64,000 bases of DNA from Mycobacterium sp. 3519A (GTDB lineage: Bacteria > Actinomycetota > Actinomycetes > Mycobacteriales > Mycobacteriaceae), in NCBI RefSeq assembly GCF_900240945.1, contig NZ_OESG01000012.1, positions 992,001 to 1,056,000 of the forward strand, given 5' to 3'. Both the position numbers and the translations under genes were made by a program. The stretch's first letter is position 1. Each line of letters opens with the position of its first letter. Below the pieces are notes generated by a model. It was not told where the DNA came from and made no database searches. It saw only the letters and a program-made list of their open reading frames with translations. This document shows positions 7,059-15,044 of the stretch, piece by piece.

Positions 7059-8951
7059 CTACTTCTTGGCCTTGTCGGCCGGGGCGTCGGTGGACAGCGC
7101 GGCGACGAACGCCTCCTGCGGTACCTCGACCCGGCCGATGGTCTTCATCCGTTTCTTGCCTTCTTTTTGTTTCTCCAGCAGCTTGCGCTTGCGCGTGATG
7201 TCGCCGCCGTAACACTTCGATAGCACGTCTTTGCGGATTGCGCGGATGTTTTCGCGAGCAATGATCTTGGACCCGATCGCGGCCTGCACCGGAACCTCGA
7301 ACTGCTGACGCGGAATCAGCTCCTTGAGTTTGGTCGTCATCTTGTTGCCGTAGGCGTACGCAGATTCCTTGTGCACGATGGCGCTGAACGCGTCGACCGC
7401 CTCACCCTGCAACAGAATGTCGACCTTCACCAGATCGGCTTCCTGCTCGCCGGCCTCCTCGTAGTCGAGGCTGGCGTAGCCGCGGGTACGTGACTTCAAC
7501 GCGTCGAAGAAGTCAAAGATGATCTCCCCCAACGGCATTGTGTAACGCAGCTCGACGCGCTCGGGCGAGAGGTAGTCCATGCCGCCCAATTCACCGCGGC
7601 GTGATTGGCACAATTCCATGATCGTGCCGATGAATTCGCTCGGCGCGATGATCGTCGTCTTGACCACCGGCTCGTACACCGTCCGGATCTTTCCATCGGG
7701 CCAATCCGAGGGGTTGGTGACGAGAAGCTCCTCGCCGTCCTCCTTCACGACCCGGTACACCACGTTCGGGGACGTGGAGATCAGGTCGAGATCGAATTCA
7801 CGCTCGAGCCGCTCACGGGTGATCTCCATGTGCAGGAGGCCGAGGAAGCCGCTGCGGAACCCGAAGCCCAGCGCCACCGAGGTCTCCGGCTCGTAGGTCA
7901 GCGCGGCGTCGTTGAGCTGCAGCTTGTCCAGCGCATCGCGCAGGTCCGGGTAGTCGGAGCCGTCGACGGGATAGAGGCCCGAATAGACCATCGGTCGCGG
8001 TTCGCGGTACCCGGTCAGCGGCTCGACGGCGCCGTTGCGCGCGGTCGTCACCGTGTCACCGACCTTCGACTGGCGCACGTCCTTCACGCCGGTGATCAGG
8101 TAGCCGACCTCCCCGACACCAAGGCCGGCGGCGGCCTTCGGCTCGGGTGAGACGATGCCGACTTCCAACAGCTCATGGGTGGCGCCGGTCGACATCATCT
8201 TGATCCGCTCACGCGGGACGATCCTGCCGTCGACCACGCGGACGTAGGTGACCACGCCGCGGTACGTGTCGTACACGGAGTCGAAGATCATCGCCCTGGT
8301 CGGCGCGTCGGGGTCACCGACCGGCGGCGGGACCTCGCGGACCACGTGGTCGAGCAGGTCAGAAACGCCTTCGCCGGTCTTGCCCGACACCCGCAGCACA
8401 TCGCTGGGTTCGCAGCCGATGATGTGGGCCAGTTCGGCGGCGTAGCGCTCCGGATCGGCGGCGGGCAGGTCGATCTTGTTGAGCACCGGGATGATGTGCA
8501 GGTCGCGGTCCAGCGCCAGGTACAGGTTGGCCAGCGTCTGCGCTTCGATGCCTTGGGCCGCGTCGACCAGCAGCACCGCGCCCTCGCAGGCCTCCAGCGC
8601 ACGCGACACCTCGTAGGTGAAGTCGACGTGGCCGGGGGTGTCGATCAGGTGCAGGACGTAGTCGGTCTCGTCGACTTTCCAAGGAAGACGGACGTTTTGG
8701 GCCTTGATCGTGATGCCGCGTTCCCGCTCGATGTCCATCCGGTCGAGGTATTGCGCCCGCATAGACCGCTCGTCGACGACGCCGGTGAGTTGCAGCATCC
8801 GGTCCGCCAGCGTCGACTTGCCGTGGTCGATATGGGCGATGATGCAGAAGTTCCGAATCTGCGCCGGCGCCGTGAACGTTTGATCGGCGAAAGTGCTGAT
8901 GGGAATCTCCTGCTGGCCGGTCGAATGTGCGCTACCAGGGTATCGAGGCAT
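7059..8951 (-). CDS. lepA: Elongation factor 4 (LepA), ribosome back-translocase GTPase
   Basis: 630 aa from ATG 8951. All GTPase motifs are present: AHIDHGKST near residue 39, [14 protein letters not shown] and NKIDLP; the EF-G-like domains and the LepA C-terminal domain ([23 protein letters not shown]) complete the protein. LepA acts on stalled or mispositioned ribosomes. The N-terminal extension before [16 protein letters not shown] includes QEIPIS, which I also remember from the M. tuberculosis protein (Rv2404c), supporting an upstream start. Divergent from the PemK-like gene, 50 bases apart. Confidence 0.97.
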   Translation of the reverse strand: MPRYPGSAHSTGQQEIPISTFADQTFTAPAQIRNFCIIAHIDHGKSTLADRMLQLTGVVDERSMRAQYLDRMDIERERGITIKAQNVRLPWKVDETDYVLHLIDTPGHVDFTYEVSRALEACEGAVLLVDAAQGIEAQTLANLYLALDRDLHIIPVLNKIDLPAADPERYAAELAHIIGCEPSDVLRVSGKTGEGVSDLLDHVVREVPPPVGDPDAPTRAMIFDSVYDTYRGVVTYVRVVDGRIVPRERIKMMSTGATHELLEVGIVSPEPKAAAGLGVGEVGYLITGVKDVRQSKVGDTVTTARNGAVEPLTGYREPRPMVYSGLYPVDGSDYPDLRDALDKLQLNDAALTYEPETSVALGFGFRSGFLGLLHMEITRERLEREFDLDLISTSPNVVYRVVKEDGEELLVTNPSDWPDGKIRTVYEPVVKTTIIAPSEFIGTIMELCQSRRGELGGMDYLSPERVELRYTMPLGEIIFDFFDALKSRTRGYASLDYEEAGEQEADLVKVDILLQGEAVDAFSAIVHKESAYAYGNKMTTKLKELIPRQQFEVPVQAAIGSKIIARENIRAIRKDVLSKCYGGDITRKRKLLEKQKEGKKRMKTIGRVEVPQEAFVAALSTDAPADKAKK

Positions 8952-9001
8952 GGCCGTCTCGACACAATCGCGACCGGCAGCGGTCCCCTATGCTCGGAAA
9001 T

Positions 9002-9577
9002 ATGGCTCCGCCCTGGAAGACGTTTCAGCGGTTCGCGGAGAATCTCGTCTTCAACGAGGCACCGAAATTCATCCGCCAACAGCTGCAGTCCGGCATCCAG
9101 ACCAGCATCAAGATCGGCATCGACGCGCTGTCCAACGCGGCCACCGAGGAGCGGCCCGCAATCACGGCAGGCCGGCCGGTCACCAATACCAGCGTTCCGA
9201 CCGCCCACCGGGCCCGCAAGCTGGTGTACGCCCCCGACCTGGACGGGCGCGCCGATCCCGGGGAGATCGTCTGGACGTGGGTGGTTTACGAGGACGACCC
9301 GACCCGCGGTAAGGACCGGCCGGTTCTGGTGGTCGGTCGCGACCGCTCGACGCTGCTCGGCCTGATGCTGTCCAGCCAGGACCATCACCGCAACGACCCG
9401 GACTGGGTCGGCATCGGCGCCGGCCCCTGGGATTACGAGGGTCGCGCCAGCTGGGTGCGGTTGGACCGGGTGCTCGACGTGCCGGAGGAGGGCATCCGCC
9501 GCGAAGGCGCGATCCTGGACCGCGAGGTGTTCGAGGTGGTAGCCGCCCGGTTGCGCGCCGAGTACTCCTGGAGCTAG
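9002..9577 (+). CDS. PemK-like (MazF-fold) family protein
   Basis: 191 aa; ATG 9002 chosen, with an in-frame ATG at 8990 as alternative. The first 75 residues are a basic, probably helical leader. The rest matches the actinobacterial PemK-like family: RKLVYAPDLDGRADPGEIVWTWV, DDPTRGKDRPVLVVGRD and the terminal VPEEGIRREGAILDREVFEVVAARL. The K-D-R-P-V-L-V-V segment is the conserved beta strand of MazF/PemK folds. No antitoxin gene lies next to it, and its conserved position divergent from lepA (Rv2405 in M. tuberculosis, from memory) speaks against a mobile toxin. A housekeeping RNA-binding role is possible. Confidence 0.72.
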   Translation: MAPPWKTFQRFAENLVFNEAPKFIRQQLQSGIQTSIKIGIDALSNAATEERPAITAGRPVTNTSVPTAHRARKLVYAPDLDGRADPGEIVWTWVVYEDDPTRGKDRPVLVVGRDRSTLLGLMLSSQDHHRNDPDWVGIGAGPWDYEGRASWVRLDRVLDVPEEGIRREGAILDREVFEVVAARLRAEYSWS

Positions 9578-9598
9578 CGCTGGGTCGCGTCGCCGAGT

Positions 9599-9663
9599 GC
9601 GCCGACACTACGGTTTGTGACGGGTTTTGCGTCGATTTCCGTCAGAGACCGTAGTCTCGGCGC
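9599..9663. repeat. Nested palindromic element between convergent genes
   Basis: Outer arms of 16 bases (9599-9614 and 9648-9663) are complementary with one mismatch; they read GCGCCGACACTACGGT and ACCGTAGTCTCGGCGC. Inside, after 3-base gaps, six-base arms TGACGG (9618-9623) and CCGTCA (9639-9644) pair around a 15-base loop. Lying between convergent stops it can end transcription in both directions. The long, structured, nearly perfect form also suggests a dispersed intergenic repeat (MITE-like) of mycobacteria; copy number cannot be tested here. Confidence 0.7.
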
Positions 9664-9674
9664 CCGGAACCAAC

Positions 9675-10280
9675 TCAGCGCGGGGTGCGCCACATCGGGA
9701 ACATGCTCGGCCCGCCGTCGGGCAGCTTGATCTCGCCGGTGACCTCGAAGCCGAACCGCGAGTAGTACGGCACCAGATCCGGCTTACTGGCCTCTAGATA
9801 GGCGGGCGCAGCCTCGGCGTCGCAGCGGTCAAGGCGCGAATGCATCAGCGCCTGGCCGAAGCCGGCGCCGCGAACCGTCGGGTCGCTACCGATCAACATC
9901 AGATACCAGTGCGGCTCGTCGGGATGGTGTTCCTCCATCAGGCGCATGATCTGTTCCATCCGCGCGGTGCGCCGCCCGAACGCCCACAGAAAGCCCGGCA
10001 GCATCGACAACTTCTGCAGCTTGGAATCCTGCCGAAGGCCGGGCGGATCCCACAGCGTCACACCGCCGATCACGCCGTCGCGGCTGGCGACCTCGGACCC
10101 GCCGCGGGACAGGAAATGGCGTCGGGCGATCGTGGCGAAGCCGCGCCGCAGCGCCGTGGCCCGCGCATCGTTGTCGGGCACCATCCACATGGTCACCGGA
10201 TCGTCGTAGAACGCGCGCCCGAGCACACCTGCCGCGGCACGGATGTCGCGCCGCCCGAGTGGGCGGACGTCGACCGGCAC
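9675..10280 (-). CDS. GNAT-family N-acetyltransferase
   Basis: 201 aa from GTG 10280, which directly follows the stop of the CBS gene, so the two are co-transcribed. The acetyl-CoA-binding pattern is visible in WYLMLIGSDPTVRGAGFGQALMHSRLDRCD (the R-G-A-G-F-G stretch stands for the usual R/Q-x-x-G-x-G/A). Later YLEASKPDLVPYYSRFGFEVTGEI is the typical GNAT C-terminal strand and helix. Acceptor unknown. In M. tuberculosis I do not recall a GNAT at this place, so it may be an insertion beside the core CBS gene. Confidence 0.85.
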   Translation of the reverse strand: MPVDVRPLGRRDIRAAAGVLGRAFYDDPVTMWMVPDNDARATALRRGFATIARRHFLSRGGSEVASRDGVIGGVTLWDPPGLRQDSKLQKLSMLPGFLWAFGRRTARMEQIMRLMEEHHPDEPHWYLMLIGSDPTVRGAGFGQALMHSRLDRCDAEAAPAYLEASKPDLVPYYSRFGFEVTGEIKLPDGGPSMFPMWRTPR

Positions 10281-10712
10281 TCAGCGACCCTGAGTGATGT
10301 AGGCCTGCAGATGCTGCTGCTCGGCCTCGAGTTCTTCCATCCGGTTCTTGACCACGTCGCCGATGCTGACGATGCCCGACAGCCGTCCATTGACGACGAC
10401 GGGCACGTGCCGGACGCGGTTCTCGGTCATCAGCGCGCTGAGGCTGTCGACAGAATCCTCGGGTGTGCAGCTCACGACGACCGTGGTCATGATGTCGGAC
10501 ACCGGCCGGTGCAGGATGTCGGCGCCCAGTTCGTGCAGTTTGCGCACGACGTCGCGCTCCGACACGATGCCGACCACCCCGTCCTGCGATACGACGACCA
10601 TCGCGCCGATGTTGTGCACCGTCAGCTCGGTGAGCAGACCGGCGACCGACGTCTCGGGGGTGATCGTCGCCACCGACGCACCCTTGTTCCGCAATACGTC
10701 CGCGATACGCAT
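10281..10712 (-). CDS. CBS-domain protein
   Basis: 143 aa from ATG 10712, chosen because GGAGG lies five bases upstream; an upstream in-frame GTG at 10724 would place that site inside the gene. Two CBS motifs fill the protein: IADVLRNKGASVATITPETSVAGLL / GVVGIVSERDVVRKLHELG, and VSDIMTTVVVSCTPEDSVDSLS / GRLSGIVSIGDVVKNRMEE. Stand-alone CBS pairs bind adenine nucleotides and regulate partners. Equivalent to Rv2406c, one of the dormancy-associated CBS proteins as I recall. First gene of a two-gene unit with the GNAT. Confidence 0.9.
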   Translation of the reverse strand: MRIADVLRNKGASVATITPETSVAGLLTELTVHNIGAMVVVSQDGVVGIVSERDVVRKLHELGADILHRPVSDIMTTVVVSCTPEDSVDSLSALMTENRVRHVPVVVNGRLSGIVSIGDVVKNRMEELEAEQQHLQAYITQGR

Positions 10713-10791
10713 CGATGCCTCCACTCGTGACCTAACTCACAGGTTAAGGCGGAGGGCGCTGCTCCGAAAGGGATTCGAAGTTGCAACCGGG

Positions 10792-11379
10792 TCACACCCA
10801 CGGGCGCAGCGCGACGGCCGTCGCCCGCTGTAACCGCTCGCGCACCACGCGGGGCTCGTGTTCGTCGCGCAGCAAGACCCGCAACGCGCCCGCGATCGCA
10901 CCGACAAACGCGCCGACCAATGCCGCCGCCTCGACCTCGTCGAGTTCGTCGGGAAAGGCGGCGTGCAACCGCGCCGCGATCGCGATCTGGCCGTCGAGTT
11001 GAAGTTGAAGACCACGCCCACGCACCGCAGGCACCGACCGCATGAACCGCAGTCGCAGCGCGGCCATCGGGCCGACCAGGTCGTCCCCCACTTCGCCGAG
11101 TTCAGCCAACGCGCGCAACAGAATTGCCGTCGGCCGCTCGCCGGGTCTGCGCTCGTCGATCGCCGTCAGCGCCGCAGTGATACGCGCGTCGGCGTCCGGG
11201 AACAGCACCTCCTCCTTGGTCGCGAAGTACGAAAAGAAGGTGCGAGTGCTGACGTTGGCGGCGGCCGCGATGTCGGCGATCGTGGTGCCGTCGTAGCCGC
11301 GCTGCTCGAACAACGCCGCGGCGGCATCGATCAGCGCCTGCCGGGTGCGGACCCGCTTCTGCTCGCGAAGTGACGTCAC
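10792..11379 (-). CDS. TetR-family regulator of the divergent flavin monooxygenase gene
   Basis: 195 aa. N-terminal helix-turn-helix: RTRQALIDAAAALFEQRGYDGTTIADIAAAANVSTRTFFSYFATKEEVLF, the classic TetR DNA-binding domain, followed by an all-helical ligand domain. It is divergent from a FAD monooxygenase; the 55-base gap contains a large inverted repeat that is almost certainly its operator. The pair matches the common design in which the regulator senses the substrate of the neighbouring oxidoreductase. Ligand unknown. Confidence 0.9.
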   Translation of the reverse strand: MTSLREQKRVRTRQALIDAAAALFEQRGYDGTTIADIAAAANVSTRTFFSYFATKEEVLFPDADARITAALTAIDERRPGERPTAILLRALAELGEVGDDLVGPMAALRLRFMRSVPAVRGRGLQLQLDGQIAIAARLHAAFPDELDEVEAAALVGAFVGAIAGALRVLLRDEHEPRVVRERLQRATAVALRPWV

Positions 11380-11389
11380 GGGACAGATT

Positions 11390-11421
11390 TTACACTCATT
11401 GCAATTTTGCAGTCAGTGTAA
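11390..11421. promoter_or_regulatory. TetR operator, 32-bp inverted repeat
   Basis: Perfect outer arms TTACACT (11390-11396) and AGTGTAA (11415-11421) enclose an inner imperfect pair, TTGCA (11399-11403) against TGCAG (11408-11412). The element starts 11 bases from the TetR start codon and ends 14 bases before the monooxygenase ATG, so binding would block both promoters. Confidence 0.75.
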
Positions 11422-11434
11422 CTAGGTTGGCATT

Positions 11435-12547
11435 ATGCGAACAGCGTTGATCTCCGGCGGCGGCATCGCGGGTTCCACGGCGGCGTACTGGCTGGCCAAG
11501 GCCGGTTTTGCGGTGACGGTTGTGGAGCAAGCCGCCGGTACGCGGTCCAGCGGCAGTCCCGTCGACGTGCGCGGGCCCGCGGTGGATGTCGCCGAACGCA
11601 TGGGCGTGATGGGGCGAATCCGCGATGCCGATACCCGCGTGCGCGACATGGTCTTCATCAACGCGCGCGGCCGGGTGGTCAGCCGCGTCGACATGCGTGC
11701 GACGTGGGCAGCGCCCGACGATGCCGAATTGCCCCGCGGCGCCCTGGCCGCGATCTTGCGCGCTGCCGTGCCCGACGGCGTGGAGTTCCAGTTCGGGAAC
11801 TGCGTGACGGCACTCGGCCAGGACGCCGACGGGGTCACCGCCGAATTCGCGGACGGGCCGACCCGGCGATTCGACGTCGTGCTCGGCGCCGACGGCGCAC
11901 ATTCTGGGGTGCGCGCGCTGGCGTTCGGACCGGAGAGCGACTACCTGACGCATCTCGGCGTTTACGTCGCCACGCTGCCGTTGGACGGCGAAACAGCCAC
12001 GGAGTTGGTCATGTACAACACGCCCGGTCGCGCGGTGGCCATCCACCCGGCCAAGGGGCGGCCGATCGCCGCGTTCATGTTCCGCTCGCCGGAAATCCCC
12101 CAGTTCGACCATCGCGACAGCGATCAGCACAAGCGTCTGCTCGTCGCGGCGTACGCGGGCGCAGGCTGGCGCGTGCCCGAACTACTCGATCGCGTCGTCG
12201 CCGCCGATGACCTGTACTTCGACTCCGTCAGCCGGGTGCATGTGCCGACCTGGTCGCGCGGGCGGATCGGGCTCGTCGGTGACGCTGCGTCCTGCGTGTC
12301 GCTGTTCGGCGACGGCTCGAGCCTCGCGATGGTCGGCGCGTTCACCGCTGCCGACTCGCTGACCGGCGACGTCGCCGCCGGCCTGCGCGCATATGAGGCG
12401 CGGCACCGCCCGCAGCGGGCGGCCAAGGAGAACGCCGTCGCCTTGGCGACGAGGCTGTTCATCCCCGCGACTGCAATGGGCATTGCGGTTCGGAACCTGA
12501 CGCTCCCGTTGGCGGCGAAACTGCGCCGGAATACCGTTTCGGCGTGA
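11435..12547 (+). CDS. FAD-dependent monooxygenase (PHBH/UbiH-type flavoprotein hydroxylase)
   Basis: 370 aa. The N-terminal Rossmann fold LISGGGIAGSTAAYWLAKAGFAVTVVEQ binds FAD. The DG motif is VLGADGAHSGVR and the GD motif is RIGLVGDAASCVSLFGDGSSLAMVGA, all characteristic of class A flavin hydroxylases. The group includes aromatic hydroxylases and TetX-like antibiotic-modifying enzymes. Substrate cannot be read from sequence. Divergent from a TetR gene with a shared operator; 16 bases separate its stop from the aldo/keto reductase start, so the two probably form one inducible unit. Confidence 0.88.
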   Translation: MRTALISGGGIAGSTAAYWLAKAGFAVTVVEQAAGTRSSGSPVDVRGPAVDVAERMGVMGRIRDADTRVRDMVFINARGRVVSRVDMRATWAAPDDAELPRGALAAILRAAVPDGVEFQFGNCVTALGQDADGVTAEFADGPTRRFDVVLGADGAHSGVRALAFGPESDYLTHLGVYVATLPLDGETATELVMYNTPGRAVAIHPAKGRPIAAFMFRSPEIPQFDHRDSDQHKRLLVAAYAGAGWRVPELLDRVVAADDLYFDSVSRVHVPTWSRGRIGLVGDAASCVSLFGDGSSLAMVGAFTAADSLTGDVAAGLRAYEARHRPQRAAKENAVALATRLFIPATAMGIAVRNLTLPLAAKLRRNTVSA

Positions 12548-12563
12548 GTCGTTGGGAGAAGCC

Positions 12564-13586
12564 ATGACAAGTGCCAACGCCGTGCCCACAGTCGAATTGG
12601 GCGACGAGTTAACTGTCAGTGCGATCGGATTCGGCGCCATGGCGCTGACCCCCGTCTACGGCGAGGTCGACGACACCGAGTCGCTTGCCACGCTGAACCG
12701 CACGGTCGATCTGGGTGTCACGTTCATCGACACCGCCAACATCTACGGCGGCGGCAACAACGAGAAGCTGATCGCCAAACTGCTCGCCGACCGCCGCGAC
12801 GAGGTCACGCTCGCGACCAAGTTCGGCATTCAGGGCAACCCCGCCGACCGCGCCGCGGGCAAGATCGGGGTGCGTGGCGACGCGGCCTATGTCCGCCAGG
12901 CCATCGACGAGAGCCTGCAGCGGTTGCAGACCGACGTCGTCGACCTCTATTACATGCACCGCCGCGACGTAACCGTGCCGATCGAGGAAACCGTCGGCGC
13001 CATGGCCGAATTGGTGGCTGCGGGCAAGGTCCGCCACCTCGGGCTGTCCGAGGTGACCGCCGACGAACTGCGCGCCGCATCCGCGGTTCATCCGATCGCC
13101 GCGGTGCAGAGCGAGTGGTCGATCTGGAGTCGCGACGTCGAACGCAACGTCGTGCCCGCGGCCGCGGAACTCGGCGTCGGCTTCGTGCCGTATTCGCCGC
13201 TGGGGCGCGGCTTCCTGACCGGGACCGTGCGCTCGGCGGCCGACCTGTCGTCGCCCAACGACTTCCGTAAGACCATGCCGCGGTTCAGCGGCGACGCGTT
13301 GGACGCCAACCTCGCCGTGGTCGACGTCGTGCGCTCGGTCGCCGACCAGCAGGGCGCGACGGCGGCTCAGGTCGCGCTGGCGTGGCTGCGGTATCGCGCG
13401 CAGAGCCTCGGCGTGGCGTCGGTGCCGATCCCGGGCACGCGTCGGGCCGAGCGCGTCGAGGAGAACCTCGGCTCGCTGACTGTCGAACTGACACCCGAAC
13501 AGCTGACCGCGTTGGACGCTGCGGGTTCGGCCGTCTCGGGAAATCGGTTCGCCGACATGGGCTTCGTGTCGGGCGGTCGGGAGTAG
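12564..13586 (+). CDS. Aldo/keto reductase
   Basis: 340 aa from ATG 12564, with GGGAGAA immediately upstream. TIM-barrel oxidoreductase with NADPH-dependent AKR signatures: IGFGAMALTPVYGEVDD, VTFIDTANIYGGGNNEKLIAKLL (Asp and Tyr of the tetrad), TLATKFG (Lys), LYYMHRRD (His) and the C-terminal cofactor motif VASVPIPGTRRAERVEENL. Belongs to the AKR group that contains AKR13-like enzymes acting on aldehydes. Likely co-transcribed with the flavin monooxygenase and reduces a carbonyl made by it or by stress. Confidence 0.9.
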   Translation: MTSANAVPTVELGDELTVSAIGFGAMALTPVYGEVDDTESLATLNRTVDLGVTFIDTANIYGGGNNEKLIAKLLADRRDEVTLATKFGIQGNPADRAAGKIGVRGDAAYVRQAIDESLQRLQTDVVDLYYMHRRDVTVPIEETVGAMAELVAAGKVRHLGLSEVTADELRAASAVHPIAAVQSEWSIWSRDVERNVVPAAAELGVGFVPYSPLGRGFLTGTVRSAADLSSPNDFRKTMPRFSGDALDANLAVVDVVRSVADQQGATAAQVALAWLRYRAQSLGVASVPIPGTRRAERVEENLGSLTVELTPEQLTALDAAGSAVSGNRFADMGFVSGGRE

Positions 13587-14330
13587 TCAGTCCGGCTGCG
13601 GCCGCGCCACCCGAAGCGCGATCGACGCATCGTCGAATTGCGCGGCCTGCGCGCTGATCCTGCCGATCTCGCTCGGCCGCTTCAATAGCCCGCGCACGGC
13701 GATGGTGGCCACCTGTTCGCCGACCCGGATCGCCTCGTCGGCGCGGTCGGCCTCATCGGTGTGCAGACGGGTGCGCTTCTGCGCGCCTTCGTCGAAGTTC
13801 AGCAGCAGCCCCGCCGTTTCCTCACGGTCGCATTCGATGAACTTGCCCTCGCTGATCGCGGCGCTGATCAGGTCGACCACCCAGTTCTTCAGCCGTTCGT
13901 AATCCGCCCAGAACTGGTGGAATTCGGCGCGCTGATCGTGTGCGATGCGCTGGATTTCGTTGAAGTCGATCGGCGACAACGCCAACTGCATGGTGTCGAA
14001 CCGCAGCAGCCGGTACAGCTTGACCGCAGGCGAGCCGGACCCCGCCCCGACCTCGGCGATGAACTTCAGCGGCGCCCGGTTCACCAGCAGCGCCTCGCCC
14101 AACAGCTGCTCTTTGTTGCGGAACCAGTAGTACAGCGACGACTGCTGCAGCCCCGACGCGCGCGCGATATCGCTCATAGTCGTTTGGGCGTAGCCCTTTT
14201 CGGAGAACAGCTTGGTGGCCGCGTTGACGATGTCGGTACGAGGTGACGTCGTCGGCGCGGTGGCGGCGTTGTTGCGTGGTCTTCCGATGGCGGTGAGTTT
14301 AGCCAAGCGGGGCCTGTTCGCTGTGCGCAC
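13587..14330 (-). CDS. TetR-family regulator, last gene of the Rieske/GlnT/creatininase operon
   Basis: 247 aa if it starts at GTG 14330, 239 aa from TTG 14306; both overlap the end of the creatininase-family gene. HTH: RTDIVNAATKLFSEKGYAQTTMSDIARASGLQQSSLYYWFRNKEQLL. The ligand domain carries a conserved-looking LSPIDFNEIQRIAHDQRAEFHQFW segment. Being translationally linked to the enzymes, it is the likely controller of the operon; the palindrome at 17686-17702 in front of the Rieske gene is the best candidate site. The inducer would then be the amine substrate or its glutamyl derivative. Confidence 0.87.
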   Translation of the reverse strand: MRTANRPRLAKLTAIGRPRNNAATAPTTSPRTDIVNAATKLFSEKGYAQTTMSDIARASGLQQSSLYYWFRNKEQLLGEALLVNRAPLKFIAEVGAGSGSPAVKLYRLLRFDTMQLALSPIDFNEIQRIAHDQRAEFHQFWADYERLKNWVVDLISAAISEGKFIECDREETAGLLLNFDEGAQKRTRLHTDEADRADEAIRVGEQVATIAVRGLLKRPSEIGRISAQAAQFDDASIALRVARPQPD

Positions 14331-15042
14331 GCTCGACGACGTCGCGCGCCGCGTCGACCACGTCGCGCCACAGTTCCAGGCCCATCGACTTGGATGCCCG
14401 CGACGGATGCCCGGTCACCCCATTGGTCGAGACATGCTGCACGCCGTAGCGGAACACCGTGCCCTCGGTGCGGTCGGGATCGTCGGCGTCGCGCATCCCG
14501 TCGGTGTCGACGAGTTCCGGGCGCAGCACCAACATCAGTGAGGTCTCGGCGGCGTTGGCGTGCCAGTCCACCGCGTCCTGGGTCGCCCGTCGCGCGATGT
14601 CGGCGGTCAGATCCCACCACTGCATGACGCCGACGCGCAGGTCGGGAAATTCGCGCCGGAAGCGGTCGCAGGCGATCCACAGCGGGGCCGCGTTGCCGAC
14701 GTGGCCGTTGACGAACAACACGCGCCGGAAACCGGAGTCCACACACGCCTCCGCCACCAGGAAGGCCGTCGCGGCGGTCTCCTCGCCCGAGAACCCGACC
14801 GTGCCCGGCATCCGGGTGCCGTGAAAGAAGCTGGCGCCGAACGCAAGCGGCGGCAGGACCACCGCCACCTCTCCCGCTGCGGCATCGGCGAGCGCGGCCG
14901 CGACGATCGTGTCGGTGCCGACCGGCAGGTGCGGGCCGTGTTGCTCGGTCGCGCCGACGGGAATCAGTGCGACACACTCGGGATCGGCAGCCAGACGGGC
15001 GGCCAGTTGCGCCGATGTCAACTCTTCCCACATGTGCGTCAT
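14299..15042 (-). CDS. Creatininase-family amidohydrolase
   Basis: 247 aa from ATG 15042, two bases after the stop of the GlnT-like gene; a GTG at 15048 is possible. Metal-ligand motif VGATEQHGPHLPVGTDT (Glu, His, Asp) near residue 35 and a VNGHVGNAAPL loop match the creatininase/MftE fold; many members have NGHGGN at the second site. The family hydrolyses C-N bonds (creatinine, formamides, and the C-terminal step in mycofactocin maturation by MftE). Next to a glutamylating enzyme it may cleave a gamma-glutamyl amide. This is not MftE by context: no mft genes are nearby. Confidence 0.85.
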   Translation of the reverse strand: MTHMWEELTSAQLAARLAADPECVALIPVGATEQHGPHLPVGTDTIVAAALADAAAGEVAVVLPPLAFGASFFHGTRMPGTVGFSGEETAATAFLVAEACVDSGFRRVLFVNGHVGNAAPLWIACDRFRREFPDLRVGVMQWWDLTADIARRATQDAVDWHANAAETSLMLVLRPELVDTDGMRDADDPDRTEGTVFRYGVQHVSTNGVTGHPSRASKSMGLELWRDVVDAARDVVERAHSEQAPLG

Positions 15043-15044
15043 GG

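Noticed and set aside
8175..9365. Open 396-codon frame on the plus strand
   Set aside because: It is the complement of lepA and runs on into a different frame of the PemK-like gene. Composition is that of an antisense frame.
9002..9577. Type II toxin of a toxin-antitoxin pair
   Set aside because: The fold is PemK-like, but there is no antitoxin gene beside it and the place next to lepA is conserved, so a classic TA locus is not supported.
14299..15042. MftE of a mycofactocin cluster
   Set aside because: The creatininase fold fits, but no mftA, mftB, mftC, mftD or mftF genes are adjacent and the partners are a Rieske oxygenase and a GlnT-like ligase.
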